From Scytalidium lignicola (taxonomy: Eukaryota; Ascomycota; Leotiomycetes), in the NCBI GenBank assembly GCA_002812745.2, contig NCSJ02000186.1, positions 20,072-84,071 of the forward strand: a stretch of DNA of 64,000 nucleotides. The letters run 5' to 3'. Under the pieces are notes generated by a model. That model was not told where the DNA came from. It did not search any database and saw only the letters and a program-made list of their open reading frames with translations. The stretch's first letter is position 1, and every line of letters begins with the position of its first letter. The position numbers and the translations under genes were made by a program. Below are positions 33,333 through 45,504 of this stretch, piece by piece.

Positions 33333-35658
33333 ATGCTTCGATCGCAGGTCACCTCCCGCGCCTTAAAACAGAAGGCAAGATGCACAGCGCAACTCTTCTC
33401 CACCTCCTCGAAACCAGCACGCGCAGTATTGATCAGTAAAGGACCTGGAGCTGTACGAAATCAAGCAACATCAGCGACTGCAACTGCAACTGCTCCCACA
33501 ACCTCACCGACCTCGTAAGAGTCACTAATATCATGTATGACTCAACCAGTCATAAGCTTACAAAAATATACATAGACAAACAAGAGAAACACCAAGTCCA
33601 GCATTCAATACATCGTCGCGAAGATGGAACGAGTCGAATCCTTTACAGCATCAAAAGGAGCCGGAGATGGACGAGTCGTATGTTTCACGTCGTCGCCGCC
33701 GCTTCGATTTCCATGCTAACGGTGTTAATAGGTTCATTGGCAAGACTGGTGGTGAAATATTCCACGAAATGATGCTTAGACAAGGCGTCAAGCACATCTG
33801 TGAGGATAGATTAATTCTTCTTACAGAATACTTGCTAATTGTTACCAGTCGGTTATCCAGGTGGTGCCATTCTACCAGTATTTGATGCCATCTATAACTC
33901 GAAACATTTCGAGTTTATCCTTCCAAAACATGAGCAAGGTGCAGGACACATGGCACAAGGCTATGCTCGGGCTTCGGGCAAGCCAGGTGTGGTTCTTGTA
34001 ACTTCGGGACCAGGTGCTACCAACGTGGTCACTCCCATGCAAGATGCCCTCTCCGATGGTACCCCATTGGTTGTGTTCTGCGGCCAGGTACCTACGACAG
34101 CCATTGGAAGTGATGCTTTCCAAGAGGCCGACGTTATTGGAATCTCCAGAGCTTGTACTAAATGGAACGTCATGGTTAAGAATGTGGCAGAGTTACCGAA
34201 ACGGATAAAGGAAGCCTTCGAGATCGCTACCACCGGCAGACCAGGTCCCGTCTTGGTAGATTTACCCAAGGATGTTACTGCTGGTATCCTTAGAAAAGCT
34301 ATTCCCATGGCCAGCACCATTCCATCCATTCCCAGTCAAGCGACCCGAGCGGCTCAGGAGTTTAGCAGGAAGCAACTCCAAGCTTCCATAAAGCGCGTAG
34401 CTGACCTGGTTAATATCGCTAAAAAGCCCGTGATATATGCAGGACAAGGTATCGTCTTAAGTCCTGGAGGCCCAGAGCTGCTCAAGGAGCTTGCTGACAA
34501 AGCGTCCATTCCGGTCACCACCACTCTTCAAGGTCTTGGTGGGTTCGACGAACTCGACCCCAAGGCTTTGAACATGCTTGGAATGCATGGAGCAGCGTAT
34601 GCCAACCTGGCTATTCAGGAGGCTGATCTTATCATTGCTCTTGGAGCACGTTTTGACGATCGTGTGACTGGAAATGTCGCTAAGTTTGCTCCACAAGCAA
34701 AAGCCGCAGCAGCTGAGAAGCGTGGAGGCATCGTTCACTTTGAGATCATGCCAAAGAATATCAACAAGGTAGTACAAGCCACCGAGGCTGTAGAGGGTGA
34801 TGTTGCAACCAATTTAGCTCTTCTCCTTCCATCGGTGAAGAAGGCTACCATGGAGGACCGTAAAGACTGGTTTAGCAAAATCAATGCCTGGAAAGAGAAG
34901 TTCCCTCTTTCAGCATATGAAAGAGCCGAGCGGGCCGGTCTCATTAAACCTCAAACTCTTATCGAAGAGCTGTCTAACCTCACAGCCGACCGAAAAGAGG
35001 ACACCATCATTGCTACAGGTGTAGGTCAACATCAGATGTGGGCCGCCCAGCACTTCCGTTGGCGTTATCCCCGAACAATGGTTACATCAGGCGGTCTAGG
35101 AACTATGGGTTACGGTCTTCCAGCAGCCATTGGAGCAAAGGTTGCTCGCCCAGATGCACTTGTGATTGACATTGATGGTGACGCGTCATTTAACATGACT
35201 CTTACCGAAATGTCAACAGCACAACAGTTCAACATTGGTGTGAAGATCATTGTTCTCAATAATGAGGAACAAGGAATGGTCACACAATGGCAAAACATCT
35301 TCTATGAAGACAGATACGCACATACTCACTCCGTGAACCCGGATTTCATGAAGCTAGCTGAGGCTATGCGTATTCAAGCCAGGAGATGTGTGAGACCAGA
35401 TGATGTGGTGGACAGTCTTAAGTGGTTGATCAACTCTGAAGGACCAGCTTTCTTGGAGGTTGTTACAGATAGGAAAGTCCCGGTGTTACCTATGGTGCCA
35501 GCAGGATCTGCCTTACATGAGTTCTTAGTATATGATCAAGGTAAGTCCTATCCAGTTAACTTCACTCTCTTATAGAACATATGCTGACTCCCTCTTTAGA
35601 GAAGGAAAAAGTGAGAAGAAAACTCCTTAAGGAGCGGACAGGTGGTGTCCATGTATAG
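33333..35658 (+). CDS. ILV2: Acetolactate synthase catalytic subunit, mitochondrial
   Basis: This is acetohydroxyacid synthase, a ThDP-, Mg- and FAD-dependent enzyme that makes acetolactate or acetohydroxybutyrate in valine, isoleucine and leucine synthesis in the mitochondrial matrix. Five exons (33333-33514, 33576-33677, 33732-33799, 33849-35540, 35600-35658) give 700 residues; introns are 49-61 bp. The Ser/Arg/Lys-rich start MLRSQVTSRALKQK is a mitochondrial presequence. Motifs in order: FIGKTGGEIF, GYPGGAILPVFD, KHEQGAGHMAQGYARASG (catalytic Glu), SGPGATN, GQVPTTAIG, LGARFDDRVTG, and the ThDP motif DIDGDASFNMT...NNEEQGMVTQWQ. The last short exon supplies the conserved basic end (EKVRRKLLKERTGG). 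The ATG at 33333 was chosen over an in-frame upstream start at 33210 because the presequence begins there. A perfect TGACTCA lies in intron 1. The pathway partner (ILV6) is not in the window. Confidence 0.96.
33538..33544. promoter_or_regulatory. Gcn4/Cpc1-type site TGACTCA in ILV2 intron 1
   Basis: The perfect palindromic cross-pathway control element TGACTCA lies 23 bases into the first intron of ILV2. The family of bZIP regulators Gcn4/CPC1/CpcA activates amino-acid biosynthesis genes through this sequence, usually from the promoter. A functional role here is inference, and a chance match is possible. Confidence 0.3.
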
Positions 35659-36492
35659 TTTAACGAAAGAAAGTGATGGCCCCCGGAATTGTCTCGGAAA
35701 GAGGGGTGGGGGGAAATGAGGTGGCTGTTGTGATCATTTAGCAAAAGAAGGAAAACCGACTTCTTTATTGAAGCTCATGATTTTTCTTCTTCTCAGGAGT
35801 TTGCAAACTTTTCAAACTCAAAAAAGTCTTTTTTGCTTAGGCTTTGAGTCCCCTTGCAAAGAAAAAAAGTATTTTTAAGCATTCAATGGGTGCATTTTTA
35901 TATTATTATTACCATTCCTTTGGATCTTCATTCAAAAAACAATGTATAGCTGGATAATGACTTTACGGTCTCTAGTACAATGGAGTATTGTTTTCTATCT
36001 TATGACCTCTGTTTTGCACATTTGTCTTCCGTGTGAGTCATAACTTTACGGTAGTAGTAACTTACAAATGCCAACCTCACTAGTATTAAGGGGTACCTCT
36101 CAGGGGCCGAGGCTAGGAATTAGGGCCTCAACTCTTCCCAGGCTAATTGAGTATATTTCGGAATTGAGCAAATTAAGATGCCCTTATAAATCATTGATCA
36201 CTGGAAAGAAACCACCCCTTAGATGATCATCATGTATCACACATAGACACTCGGAATCTAAGATTACTTTGATTTAAGTAGTATTTTCTACTAATAGCGC
36301 TAGGTGTGACAACCTACGCTAATACAACAGAAGTCCCGCTATTCGGGGTGGGGAGCAAGACTGCTGTTCCAAACTGCCATGAAAAAAAGGATCAGAGGGC
36401 TGCCATGAAAAGCTACTATGGCATTAAAAAAAACCAGCAATGCAAATCGTACAAAGAGACCAACACACGCAAGATGAGGAAAGAAGTATGCC
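35659..36492. other. Convergent 3' region between ILV2 and NST1
   Basis: T-rich and A-rich stretches such as 35765-35945 resemble 3' ends and polyadenylation regions of ILV2. No gene is supported. Confidence 0.45.
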
Positions 36493-39400
36493 TTAGTATC
36501 CACCTGTTAAGCCAGGAGGAGGTCCCGGGAACCGTGAGATACCGCCGCTGCCTACTATAGGACTTCCTATTTCTCCTGGAGCACCCATTGGACGGTGGTT
36601 TGCAGGAGCATCTGATTCATAGCGGATTGAGTGATGGCCGTTTTCATCACGGACGTTAAATGAGCCGCCACCATTGATCGAATTTCCTTCCGTCTCACAG
36701 ATATCAAGAAGCTCTTTTTCGGAAACGGGCTCATCACGAGGAGCATGTAATAGTTCCATCTGCTCCTTCACAGCATTGATGTCGAAGAACCCATCCGGCG
36801 TTGAGCCTTGTAGATTCCTACAAGCTTTGATCATCATTAAACGGATGGCGACAGAGCGAGGTTGTGAAGGCCGAATTNGTGGTGCACCACCAACTGCAGA
36901 GAAGGATCCGTTACCAGATGGCCATCCTCCCATAAATCCCGAGCCAGGTAGAGATGTACCAAATGGGTTTGGCGGTGTTCCCCATGTGTTATACGAGGTG
37001 AGAGGACTTGGAAATCCACCTGTTTCCATTCCAAATGGCACAGATGGGATATAGTTTTGTCGGCCCATACCGGGTGCCGCACTCATTCTTCTTGGTCCAC
37101 TTCCAGGCGCAATTGGCTCATCAGAATCATCGAGCAAGGCACTACTTCCAAGATGGTTGCTCAAATCGTCAATATCTGGCTTCCCTAATTGATTTTCACC
37201 AGGACGCTGGCCATGAACCACACTAGCCGGTCGTCCTATGGGGGCTGGTCGTGCAATAGGCTGCGCTGAAGTAGCTCCATTATAAGACTCAAAGGATTTA
37301 TCATAAGATGTCGAACTTTGTCGAGAATGAGAGGGCGGTGGACCAGCATCCTTAGGAAGCCCAAAAGGTTGACCTATTCCGCCAAGGGGTCCGTTTGGCA
37401 ATTGTGGTGGGAACCCTGGTGGTCCATGAGGGAGTGAAAAGCCTCTACCTTGTGGCACTGGGTGGTGCATCATACTAGGGTGTAGAGGCATGCCATTTGG
37501 TCCGGAAAGAGGTCTAAACTGACCGCCCATAGGTTGTTGAGGAAACATTTGGTCATGATGCATGCGGGAACCAAAGCCTGGAGCTCCAATAGGTGGCATG
37601 CCGCCTTGAAAGGGGCTCATACCTATTGGCGGGACGAACGATCCATGAAGCATGCCAGGTGGTGCCTTTAAGGCGGAATGCATTGGTGATGTAGCTTGCG
37701 GGTGATGTAGGAATGGAAGTTGGCTCTGAGACTTTCCCAGTGGGCCAATTGGACCAGGGCTGCCTTGCGAAGGAGTTGATGTATTCGGCGAATCATGGGT
37801 ACTTTTATTAACAGTCTGAGGTGTAGCAGGGACAGAGGAATTTGACTCTTGCTGTGAGGAGGTTCGAAGCCTCATCGGCGTTGGTGCCTTTGGAACAGCA
37901 GGTATAGCAACTGGGACATGAGGCGAAGCGAGTGCCGAAGGTTGTGCGTGTATATTTGCTGAAAGGGGTACTGATTGCGGCGCCTGTGCTCGTTTCGAGA
38001 CCTGGAGAATTGGTGTCACTGCGTGGACAGTTGTTTGTTGTGCTGCTTGCTCGTCTCGCTTTTGCTGCTCTTTTGCCTCTCTGTCAGCCTTGGCCACGGC
38101 TTCCTTCTCTTTCTTTTCTCTCTCAAGTCTCTCCTTCCGCTCTCTAGCTTCCCGATCCTTTGCCTCTTTGGCTTCCCTTTCCCTCTGTCTCTGCTCTTCC
38201 TTCTCTTTTCTCTCTCGCTCCTTAGCCTCTCGTGCCTTGCGCTCGATTTCAGCCTGACGCTCACGTTGTTCTTGTATCCTACGTTGCTTTTCGGCCTCTT
38301 TCTTCAAGCGTTCTTCCTCTTCGGCCTTCTTCTGGGCTTCCTTCTTCTTTCGCTTTTCTTCGGCCTTTAATCGCTGCTCTTCGGCTTTCTTCGCTTCAGC
38401 CTCACGAAGCGCTGCTTCTTCAGCCGCTTTTTCGGCATCACGTCTTGCCTTCTCTTCTGCAAGGGCCTGCTTTTTCTGTTGTAGCCTGTCCTTTTTCTTC
38501 TGAGCATCCTTCGCTTTCTTTGCCTTCTTCTGAGAGTCGGCTCTGCTTTCCTCTTCGAGTTCTTCCAGAAGTTTTTGTTGACGCTCTTTAGCTACTTTTT
38601 CCTTATAGGCAGTTAAGACTCTCTGTTCAAACATCCGAGCTGCAAATATCTGGAACATTCGCCGACCTTCCTCCATTCGCTGCTCTTCAGTCATCGTATC
38701 CTGTAACTAAATTAACATTACCCTAATAGATCCACCTATATTTCACACTACATACCATTTCCTCTTCATCATAATCCTCATCTTGGCTGTCATAATCTTC
38801 CTCCTCTTCCTCTTCGTCATCATATTCTTCATCATCTGGAAGAGGCGGGTGATTATGTGTATGATTATGTGTATGCATAGGTAAATTTGGAGGATGCCCG
38901 TAATTATTAGCGAATTGCTCTTTAGCATCTTCTTCCCGTGCCATTCGACGTTCTGCAAGCTGTTCCATCATTTCAATGAACTTCTTGCCATCATTTTTTA
39001 GGAGATCATCCGCAACTGTCAAGATACCACCTAAACAGGCATTAGCAATGCTCATAAAACGTTTCCCAGGCCAGGAACAGACCTTGAACAGTGAGGCTAT
39101 TCCCAAAATTGAAGAAGTCTGCAGCGTGGCCTCGAGGAAGTTCTTCGGGCTCATCTTCACTATATTCATCGTCATCAACATCGTCTTCACTGTATTCTTC
39201 ATCAACCTCATCGTCTTCTTCGTCACCAAGTTGTTCTACTATTCGGCCACGTGATGGGTGCCGGTCATGAAACGCAGGAGGTAAACGATTTGGCGGTTGC
39301 AAACCATTCAAGGCTCCGAACCGGCGAGGTGGTGGGATCATAGGGGGGCCGTCTCCTTGTTGATGATTGGCGTATTGTTCGAGCTCTTCGTAATACGCAT

Positions 39401-40286
39401 CGTAAAGCACCTCGAGTTCTTCCTCTATAGCCGTTCGTTTCCGTCCACAGACAGTACAGCTACATGAATGCTTTTGCTGTTCCTTCATCTTCTTCAAAAC
39501 AGCATCCTTCTCAACTTTGACCAAGGACTTTCGTTCATCTTCGCCAAGTGATAACCAGAATTCCTTGATCCTTTCGCGCTCTTCCTGGGAAGAAGTGTTC
39601 CATATCTTTTCCTTGGAGATGCCTGGACCACGTTGTGTTGTTGAGGATGGAAGGGGAGGTAGCGGTGGAAGTTGGTTGTGCAACACACCATTCATGTTTG
39701 GAGAGGCATCATTTGTATTGTCAGCCTGGTTTCCTTTTGATTTCTTCTTCTTCTTCGACTTCTTCGAAGTTGACATTGGAGCGGATGGTGGCGGCGGGGG
39801 TACTGCGTAACCGTTGGCCGACGAGCCGTCATGTCCATATGAACCCGAATAATCATCAGCGTCATCATCACTATAGTAAGGTTCATCGCCTTCGTGGTAT
39901 GTATATTGGCCATTGTGTCCTTGCCGCTCATCGAGACCGTGTTCACGGAACCGAGCCTCGAGTTCTTGCATCTGCTTCTGGGCGCCGTTTAGTTGAGTGC
40001 TTGACAGCTGCTCTGCTGCGAGTTTGGCAGCCTGCTTCTGTCGTCTCTTCTGCTTCTTGCGATTCACTGGTGGAACACCATTGCTATCTCTCGGTTGCAC
40101 AGCCATTTGGCTGTTGGTTTTGGAAGTGGGTTCGGGCATTGGAGGGGAGGGTTCCGCAGAATCGCTTCCGTTCACAACTTTAGGGATGGTGATGAACTTG
40201 GAACCATCCTTATTTGTATACTTCGCGGTGGCTTTCGATGTTGGCAAACCTGGCGATTGGGGGGTTTGCCGTTGATTTGCGAGCAT
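36493..40286 (-). CDS. NST1: Stress response protein Nst1
   Basis: Yeast Nst1 affects salt tolerance and interacts with a pre-mRNA splicing factor; filamentous fungi have a larger homologue. Three exons (40286-39083, 39030-38756, 38700-36493) give about 1228 residues, the usual size. The N-terminus is basic and Pro-rich ([19 protein letters not shown]). A conserved block has [19 protein letters not shown] and the Cys pair stretch [10 protein letters not shown] followed by a helix. Acidic repeats close exon 1 and exon 2. Exon 3 opens with a roughly 200-residue Lys/Glu/Arg coiled coil (about 515-720). The remainder is Pro/Gly/Met-rich and disordered. An ambiguous base in exon 3 (about 36878) leaves one residue unknown. 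A longer frame upstream of 40286 begins only with GTG, so the ATG giving [13 protein letters not shown] was chosen. Confidence 0.9.
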
Positions 40287-41769
40287 TCCGGATGGAGCCA
40301 GGGCTTCCGCGTCGTGAGCGCGAGGGGGACGACAGTCAGACTCAAAGCACACGAGCGATATGCACGGCCAGAGATGCTCCGTGAAGGAATATCGACAGCA
40401 AGGAGCGGTGGAAGCAGCTAACACACGGCGGCTGGAGTTTGAGGATCACGATATTGCCCCGCCAAGGTCCTATGTTCGGGAGAGCCTCAGATTGCAAAAC
40501 GAGGGGTCCAGTGGTGGTCTGAATTGGTCAAGATCGAGGGACAGCGGCTAGCAAGTCGAGACAGTGTTGCTCAGATCGATCGGCGGAGAGAAGTGTTGGG
40601 AGAGCGCGAAGGGCCAGAGTGATCGAATTCGTTGTACCTATGAAGTCCGTTTCGTGAAGAAGTGGCTTGCAGAGCGCCTCAGGCACATGCGATTTCCTTG
40701 CGGTTTAGCGTGCTGGCGCAGCACAAAGAAAAAGCCGGCGGAGATTTGGAGGGAATGCCGCAGAGTCCAATCCCGCTATTTTTGTTGCCGCAGCGCTGTA
40801 AGGCCCTGTCGCTCCTCTTCCTCCCTTGCGCGGCGCGTAGGATAGATACACAAAGCAAAAAATACGGTTTTTCGCAATTACGATGATCTGATTAACCAAT
40901 TGCTGGAAGCTGCCCTTTTCTTTTATTCTTTTATTCTTTCAATCAATCTATCTCTCTTTCTTTCTTTCTCTTCTTTACGAACTGGGCGGCTATTTCCCTC
41001 TTTAATTACAGTACCACATGCAGGCTCTGGCATAGTACTTCTGAATCCTCCTACATGAGTTTCTTTCTTGCTGAAATAGGAGATTAGTACATACGGCACA
41101 AGGCTCGTCTAGTGTAGTACATGTACAGTACATGTACCGTAGTTGCGTGAGGTCAAACAAAGACAAGATTACAAGGACTCTCCCTCTCTCTGCACGGTAC
41201 TGTACATCCAGCACGTCTTTCATGCAGACAACGTAGCTCTCCAGGTACCTTGTGGGACTTGTCAGTGGCCCTTAGTTCTGGCCCGCCCGTCGTCAGTCGT
41301 CATCCTTTAGTTGTCGTGACTGCTACTTAGGCCCGTTCCAGAGCTTGCAGGACGCACGGGTCGCCCGACTCAGCCCCGTGCTTCCCATTTTTAGACGGTC
41401 TTCTTCAACTTTTGTACTTTATACATCAGCAAAACACCTTCACGATCCTGTCCACGGCAGGAAAGAATATTCTCCTGGTCGGCTTGGTAGAGATTGATGC
41501 TCATCTCGACCCTTGTGCGGTGATCTGGGCTTCCGCCTTTCGTCGTCATTGCCTCGCCCTGCAACCTATCCGAGCTGCCGCCCGCTGTCTGAATCGCTGC
41601 GCTACGCTCCTGCCGCCCCAGACAAACTGCTCCCGACATCTTCCACGTGTGACCAGAAAGAACCTCGAGAGACTGCCGTTGTTGTAATTACTTCCTTCCA
41701 ACGTCGCCTCTCCCTTCTGGCACCGGGGCTTGAACTGCTCCCCAGGGGATTTCTGCAGTCCCCGAGACA
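40287..41769. other. Divergent promoter region between NST1 and the Rho2 gene
   Basis: 1.5 kb with no supported gene; overlapping frames up to 113 codons lack domains. A CT-rich stretch lies at 40920-40980. A palindromic GTACATGTACAGTACATGTAC-like cluster occupies about 41117-41137, with a second GGTACTGTAC near 41195-41206. Confidence 0.45.
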
Positions 41770-42818
41770 ATGGCTCAACAACAAGCACAAAATGTTATGC
41801 GAAGGTATGTCGGACGATTTTAAGGAAACATCACGCCCAAGGGAAAGATGCTAGTATATTGCTGCATAGTGAGCGGTGGTGTTGGGCGACTGGGCTTCAA
41901 TGTTTGTCCCTGAGAAGCCGCACCATATCAATTGCCAGCTCGCAGAATTGGGCTCTTTTCCTATCTACAACTTTCTTATCGTGCTCATTCCATAAGACTA
42001 TGTTGATCTGACTCCATGGAAATTCTAACATTTGTTACACTAGGAAACTGGTCATTATAGGCGATGGTGCTTGCGGGAAAACGAGTTTGCTCAGCGTATT
42101 TACCCTGGGATACTTTCCAACAGTGAGCCCCTCCTTCCACACTTTATCTTACGATCTAGAGACGATAGGCTGACTGACGATGTTTTCATAGCACTATGTA
42201 GGCCTTCCATGTCCACCTTCCCCCCCACCCCCCCAAACAAATTGCATCGCCTTTCTCTACTCGATCACGCCTAACGTTCTTAGGTTCCTACAGTATTTGA
42301 GAACTACGTAACAGACTGCAGGGTTGACGGTAGATCCGTGCAATTAGCGTTATGGGATACTGCGGGCCAGGAAGATTATGAAAGATTAAGACCTCTAGCA
42401 TACGCAAAGGCGCATGTCATTCTGATAGGATTTTCCATTGACACACCCGATTCTCTAGATAACGTCAAACACAAAGTAAGCCAATTTCACTCCAGCACTG
42501 AATAGAGGAGATATTGACCGAATCTAGTGGGTTGAAGAGGCAAACGAGCGATGTCCCGATGTCCCAATCATCCTGGTGGGGTTAAAGAAAGATCTCCGGG
42601 AAGACCCTGTTGCTATTGAGGAGATGCGAAAGAAATCACAACGCTTTGTTACGACCAGAGAAGCAACTGAAATTGGTCACGAAATTGGAGCCAGGAAATA
42701 TCTGGAATGCTCCTCACTAACCGGCGAAGGTGTCGATGATGTGTTTGAAGCAGCAACGAGAGCTGCTTTGCTTACATTCGAGAAAGGCGAAGGTGGTGGA
42801 TGCTGCGTCATACTATAA
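41770..42818 (+). CDS. Rho-family GTPase, Rho2/RhoB type
   Basis: A membrane-bound small GTPase that regulates cell-wall glucan synthesis and polarity in fungi. Five exons (41770-41804, 42044-42122, 42192-42197, 42284-42475, 42528-42818) give 200 residues. Exon 3 is only 6 bp (CACTAT, coding His-Tyr). It is needed to read [14 protein letters not shown] across the effector loop. Motifs: P-loop GDGACGKT, switch I VPTVFENY, switch [23 protein letters not shown] where most Ras proteins have NKxD (usual in Rho2), ECSSLTGEG, and a C-terminal CAAX box CVIL preceded by Cys, predicting geranylgeranylation. The first intron is 239 bp, the others 52-86 bp. The subtype call Rho2 rests on recalled similarity of the RKLVIIGDG start and LKKDL motif. 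Confidence 0.9.
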
Positions 42819-43368
42819 ACTTACTAGGTAGGGGAAATATTTGGAGTCAAGGACAGACCAGGATGAAAACCAAAAGGTTAAAACAGCAAATGGGTTTAAG
42901 GGAAATTTATTTGGGAAAGGGAACAAATCGGGATGATCATTCGCTGTCTAATCACGATAGGAGCAGTGCAACAAACCCTCCTTTGAAGGGGGGTTTCCCC
43001 TGGAATTTTCTTCAGCATTATCGGGTGTTTTTGCTTTTATGCGCCGCGTCGTTTCGGGTCGTCGAGATCCCAAAAAAAAAAATTGGGAGGCTCGAACTAT
43101 CTGATTTCTTTTGTTGAACTAGATAAAGCTTTAATGACTGTTTTCGCGGCTGGTTACACGCTCCTTTTCACTAGTTTCACACATACCCCAAAATGAGGGA
43201 AGAGTTCCTGAAAGGTCTCCGATAGTTCATGGGAGATATTGTACATAAAATTACAACAAATACACCGAATCAGATAACAATTCTGACTCCCACAGCTCTT
43301 GTGTTATACAAATTCCAGAAGAAAAAATGCGTAACCGTATCCAGAAGGGTTTTCTCTAATACCCTTTT
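42819..43368. other. Convergent 3' region between Rho2 gene and mL40
   Basis: 550 bases with no supported gene; an A9 run lies at about 43073-43081. Confidence 0.45.
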
Positions 43369-44010
43369 TTATCTTGTCCATGCGTGATTCCAGGCCACCT
43401 TCCCTGGGGTCTCTGTTTGGTGTCTTGCGTACTCAATAGGTATCCCTCCATGCCCGAAAATCCCCCTCTTCTCCATAGCAATTCGATATAGCCTTCCAGA
43501 ATCCTTCGTGCCTGGCGGATCTAGTAATCGGAGTTGCTCACATGCTTCAGACATGCTTTGATACATCCTAATTTGGATTAAAAATACCTCAGTCAGCATA
43601 TATCATTTCGCCAGATTTCCTCGATACAACGGAGGAATTGGGGGGAGGGGGGAATGATGCTACCTCTGTAATTCATTCTGTTCTTTCTCAATTGTCTTCC
43701 GTCTTGTTAACAGCCACGCTCGATGAATCGTCCAATGTCTCAACGCTCGTATTCGACTTAGCCGTAGAGGACGGGGTGTCTGTGGATGCTGCAGATGATA
43801 TCTTATCAGGGTGATTCGCTGGTCTCTCTTATTTGCCTTTGCATTTTTGGCTGCGAGAAGAGAAGTGGTTGTGCTGAAGGATTTGCTATTCAATGGCTGT
43901 GACTGCTTGGGGATTGGAGTCGAGCGGATACTCTTGGATGCTGTAAGACGGAGGTTCTGCAGGAGAGGAGTGAGCAGGCTGAGTAACGGCGAGGAATTGA
44001 GCGGTGCCAT
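43369..44010 (-). CDS. MRPL28: Mitochondrial large-subunit ribosomal protein mL40 (yeast Mrpl28)
   Basis: A structural protein of the mitochondrial 54S subunit. Two exons (44010-43664, 43567-43369; intron 96 bp) give 181 residues. The N-terminal 60 residues are Ser/Thr/Leu-rich with Arg and Lys but few acids, and include SFSTTTSLLAAK, a typical matrix targeting sequence. The conserved core reads RITLIRYHLQHPQTPRP, LSRIRALRHWTIHRAW, then crosses the intron into MYQSMSEACEQLRLLD. The C-terminal extension ends in PGKVAWNHAWTR. A pyrimidine run lies inside the intron. The gene is divergent from the DUF1749 esterase gene, with 335 bp between the two ATGs. Confidence 0.85.
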
Positions 44011-44345
44011 TGTTGCGGCTGGGTTTGGTTGGTTGCTGAATTGGGTGATTGATTACTTCCGTCTTTTGAAGCTCGAGATAAATTCACTATTGGTCACGTG
44101 CGTATTTTAGGGCGGCGTGTAGTAACCATCTGTGCCATTCCTCTATTGGTAATCGTGATCAGCTAGAGGGGACCTAATGCAACACCCTTTTTAGCTCAGT
44201 TCTGGGATAATAACCACTTGCATTCGGCGAGCTTGATTAGTGCCGGTAAAGACGCCTCATTGTATCATAGTACCACCAGCTTATTTTGGCAAGTATATAT
44301 ATAAAGCTTGACCCAGTCATGAGGCAATCATTCACTGAGCTTGCA
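44011..44345. promoter_or_regulatory. Bidirectional promoter between mL40 and the DUF1749 esterase
   Basis: A 335-bp region separates two divergent starts. It contains TCACGTG (about 44094-44100), an E-box of the Cbf1/bHLH type, and a TATATATAAA-like sequence near 44297-44306 about 40 bases before the esterase ATG. Function is inferred from position. Confidence 0.35.
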
Positions 44346-45504
44346 ATGGCGGCCCCAGCAAGGCGAGGAATCACCCATCAATTCTTAGATCAGCATGAGG
44401 ATAACAAGTTTGTAAGTATGCTCTGCATTATGTATCCCATTTCCTTCTAGATTGTAGTTATTACTGTTTTTGTCGTCTTAATCAACAAACATTACCGCAA
44501 AGAACCCGTAATCCTGACCAGTGAATCAGCCCATTTTGATATTTTCATTTGACTCAGATTTCGAATAATAAGTTCATTAAATCGCAATAAGCTCAAATTT
44601 GGCGCGTACTAACTCGAAATAGCCACACCGTCTCGTAGCTTTCGAGCACACTCCTAAAGAGTCTAGGAAAGACCCTCAAAACATCCTCATCTTCATAGGA
44701 GGTCTATTCGACGGTCTTTTAACCGTTCCTTACCCATCTAATATTTCCGATGCCCTTCCTGCAGAATGGACTCTAGCTGAAGTTATTCTCTCCTCGTCCT
44801 ACAGTGGATGGGGAACCGCATCTCTAGCGAAAGACGCCCGGCAAATCGCACGATGCGTAGAGTATTTCCGTACTGTTAAGTCCGGCAAGATAGTCCTGAT
44901 GGGCCATTCCACCGGTTGTCAGGATGTAATGGAATATCTCACTGGATCGGGTCATGAGGAAAGACCCCATATTGATGGAGCCATCGTCCAAGCCTCAGCT
45001 AGCGATCGTGAGGCTATGGAGATGGTGCTCGACCCGAAGATTCTAAAAGAGAGTTGTCTTGTCGCCGAAGCCATGGTTGCATCTGGAAATGGCGAGGAGA
45101 TTCTACCATCGAGGGAGACTAATGGATTCTTTCCTGCCCCTGTCTGTGCTCGGAGATGGCTATCGCTCGCAAGTCCTAATCATGATGGAGATGATGATTA
45201 CTTCAGCTCCGATTTAACAGATGAGCAGCTCATGAAGTCATTTGGAAGCTTGCCAGCCGGAACACCACTGTGCATCTTGTTCTCTGGAAATGATGAGTAT
45301 GTGCCAAAGTCGATTGATAAGAAGAAGCTGGTTCAAAGGTGGATTAGTATTGCGAAAAGAGGTGATGGAAAGGTGGATGAGGAAAATTCAGGGGTCATAC
45401 CAGGGGCATCTCATAATCTAGACGGGAATCCTATCGATGTTGTGAATGGTTTGGTGAAAAGAGTTCTGGGTTTCTTGAATGGACTAGGTTCCAACGAAAT
45501 GTAA
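44346..45504 (+). CDS. Alpha/beta-hydrolase of the DUF1749 family (SidJ-like esterase)
   Basis: Two exons (44346-44411 and 44623-45504; intron 211 bp with an ACTAAC branch point near the acceptor) give 315 residues. The catalytic triad can be seen: nucleophile Ser in GHSTG, acid Asp in SGNDEYVP, and His in PGASHNLDG. The N-terminal core strand reads ILIFIGGLFDG. DUF1749 proteins are fungal cytosolic esterases. The studied member SidJ of Aspergillus hydrolyses the siderophore breakdown product fusarinine C, but others act on unknown esters. Nothing nearby (no NRPS, no siderophore transporter) supports a siderophore role here, so only the esterase call is firm. Confidence 0.8.

Noticed and set aside
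39635..40183. 182-codon frame on the plus strand
   Set aside because: Antisense shadow of NST1 exon 1.
44346..45504. Siderophore gene cluster around the SidJ-like esterase
   Set aside because: Neighbouring genes encode a mitochondrial ribosomal protein and a ubiquitin ligase; no siderophore synthesis or uptake gene is near.
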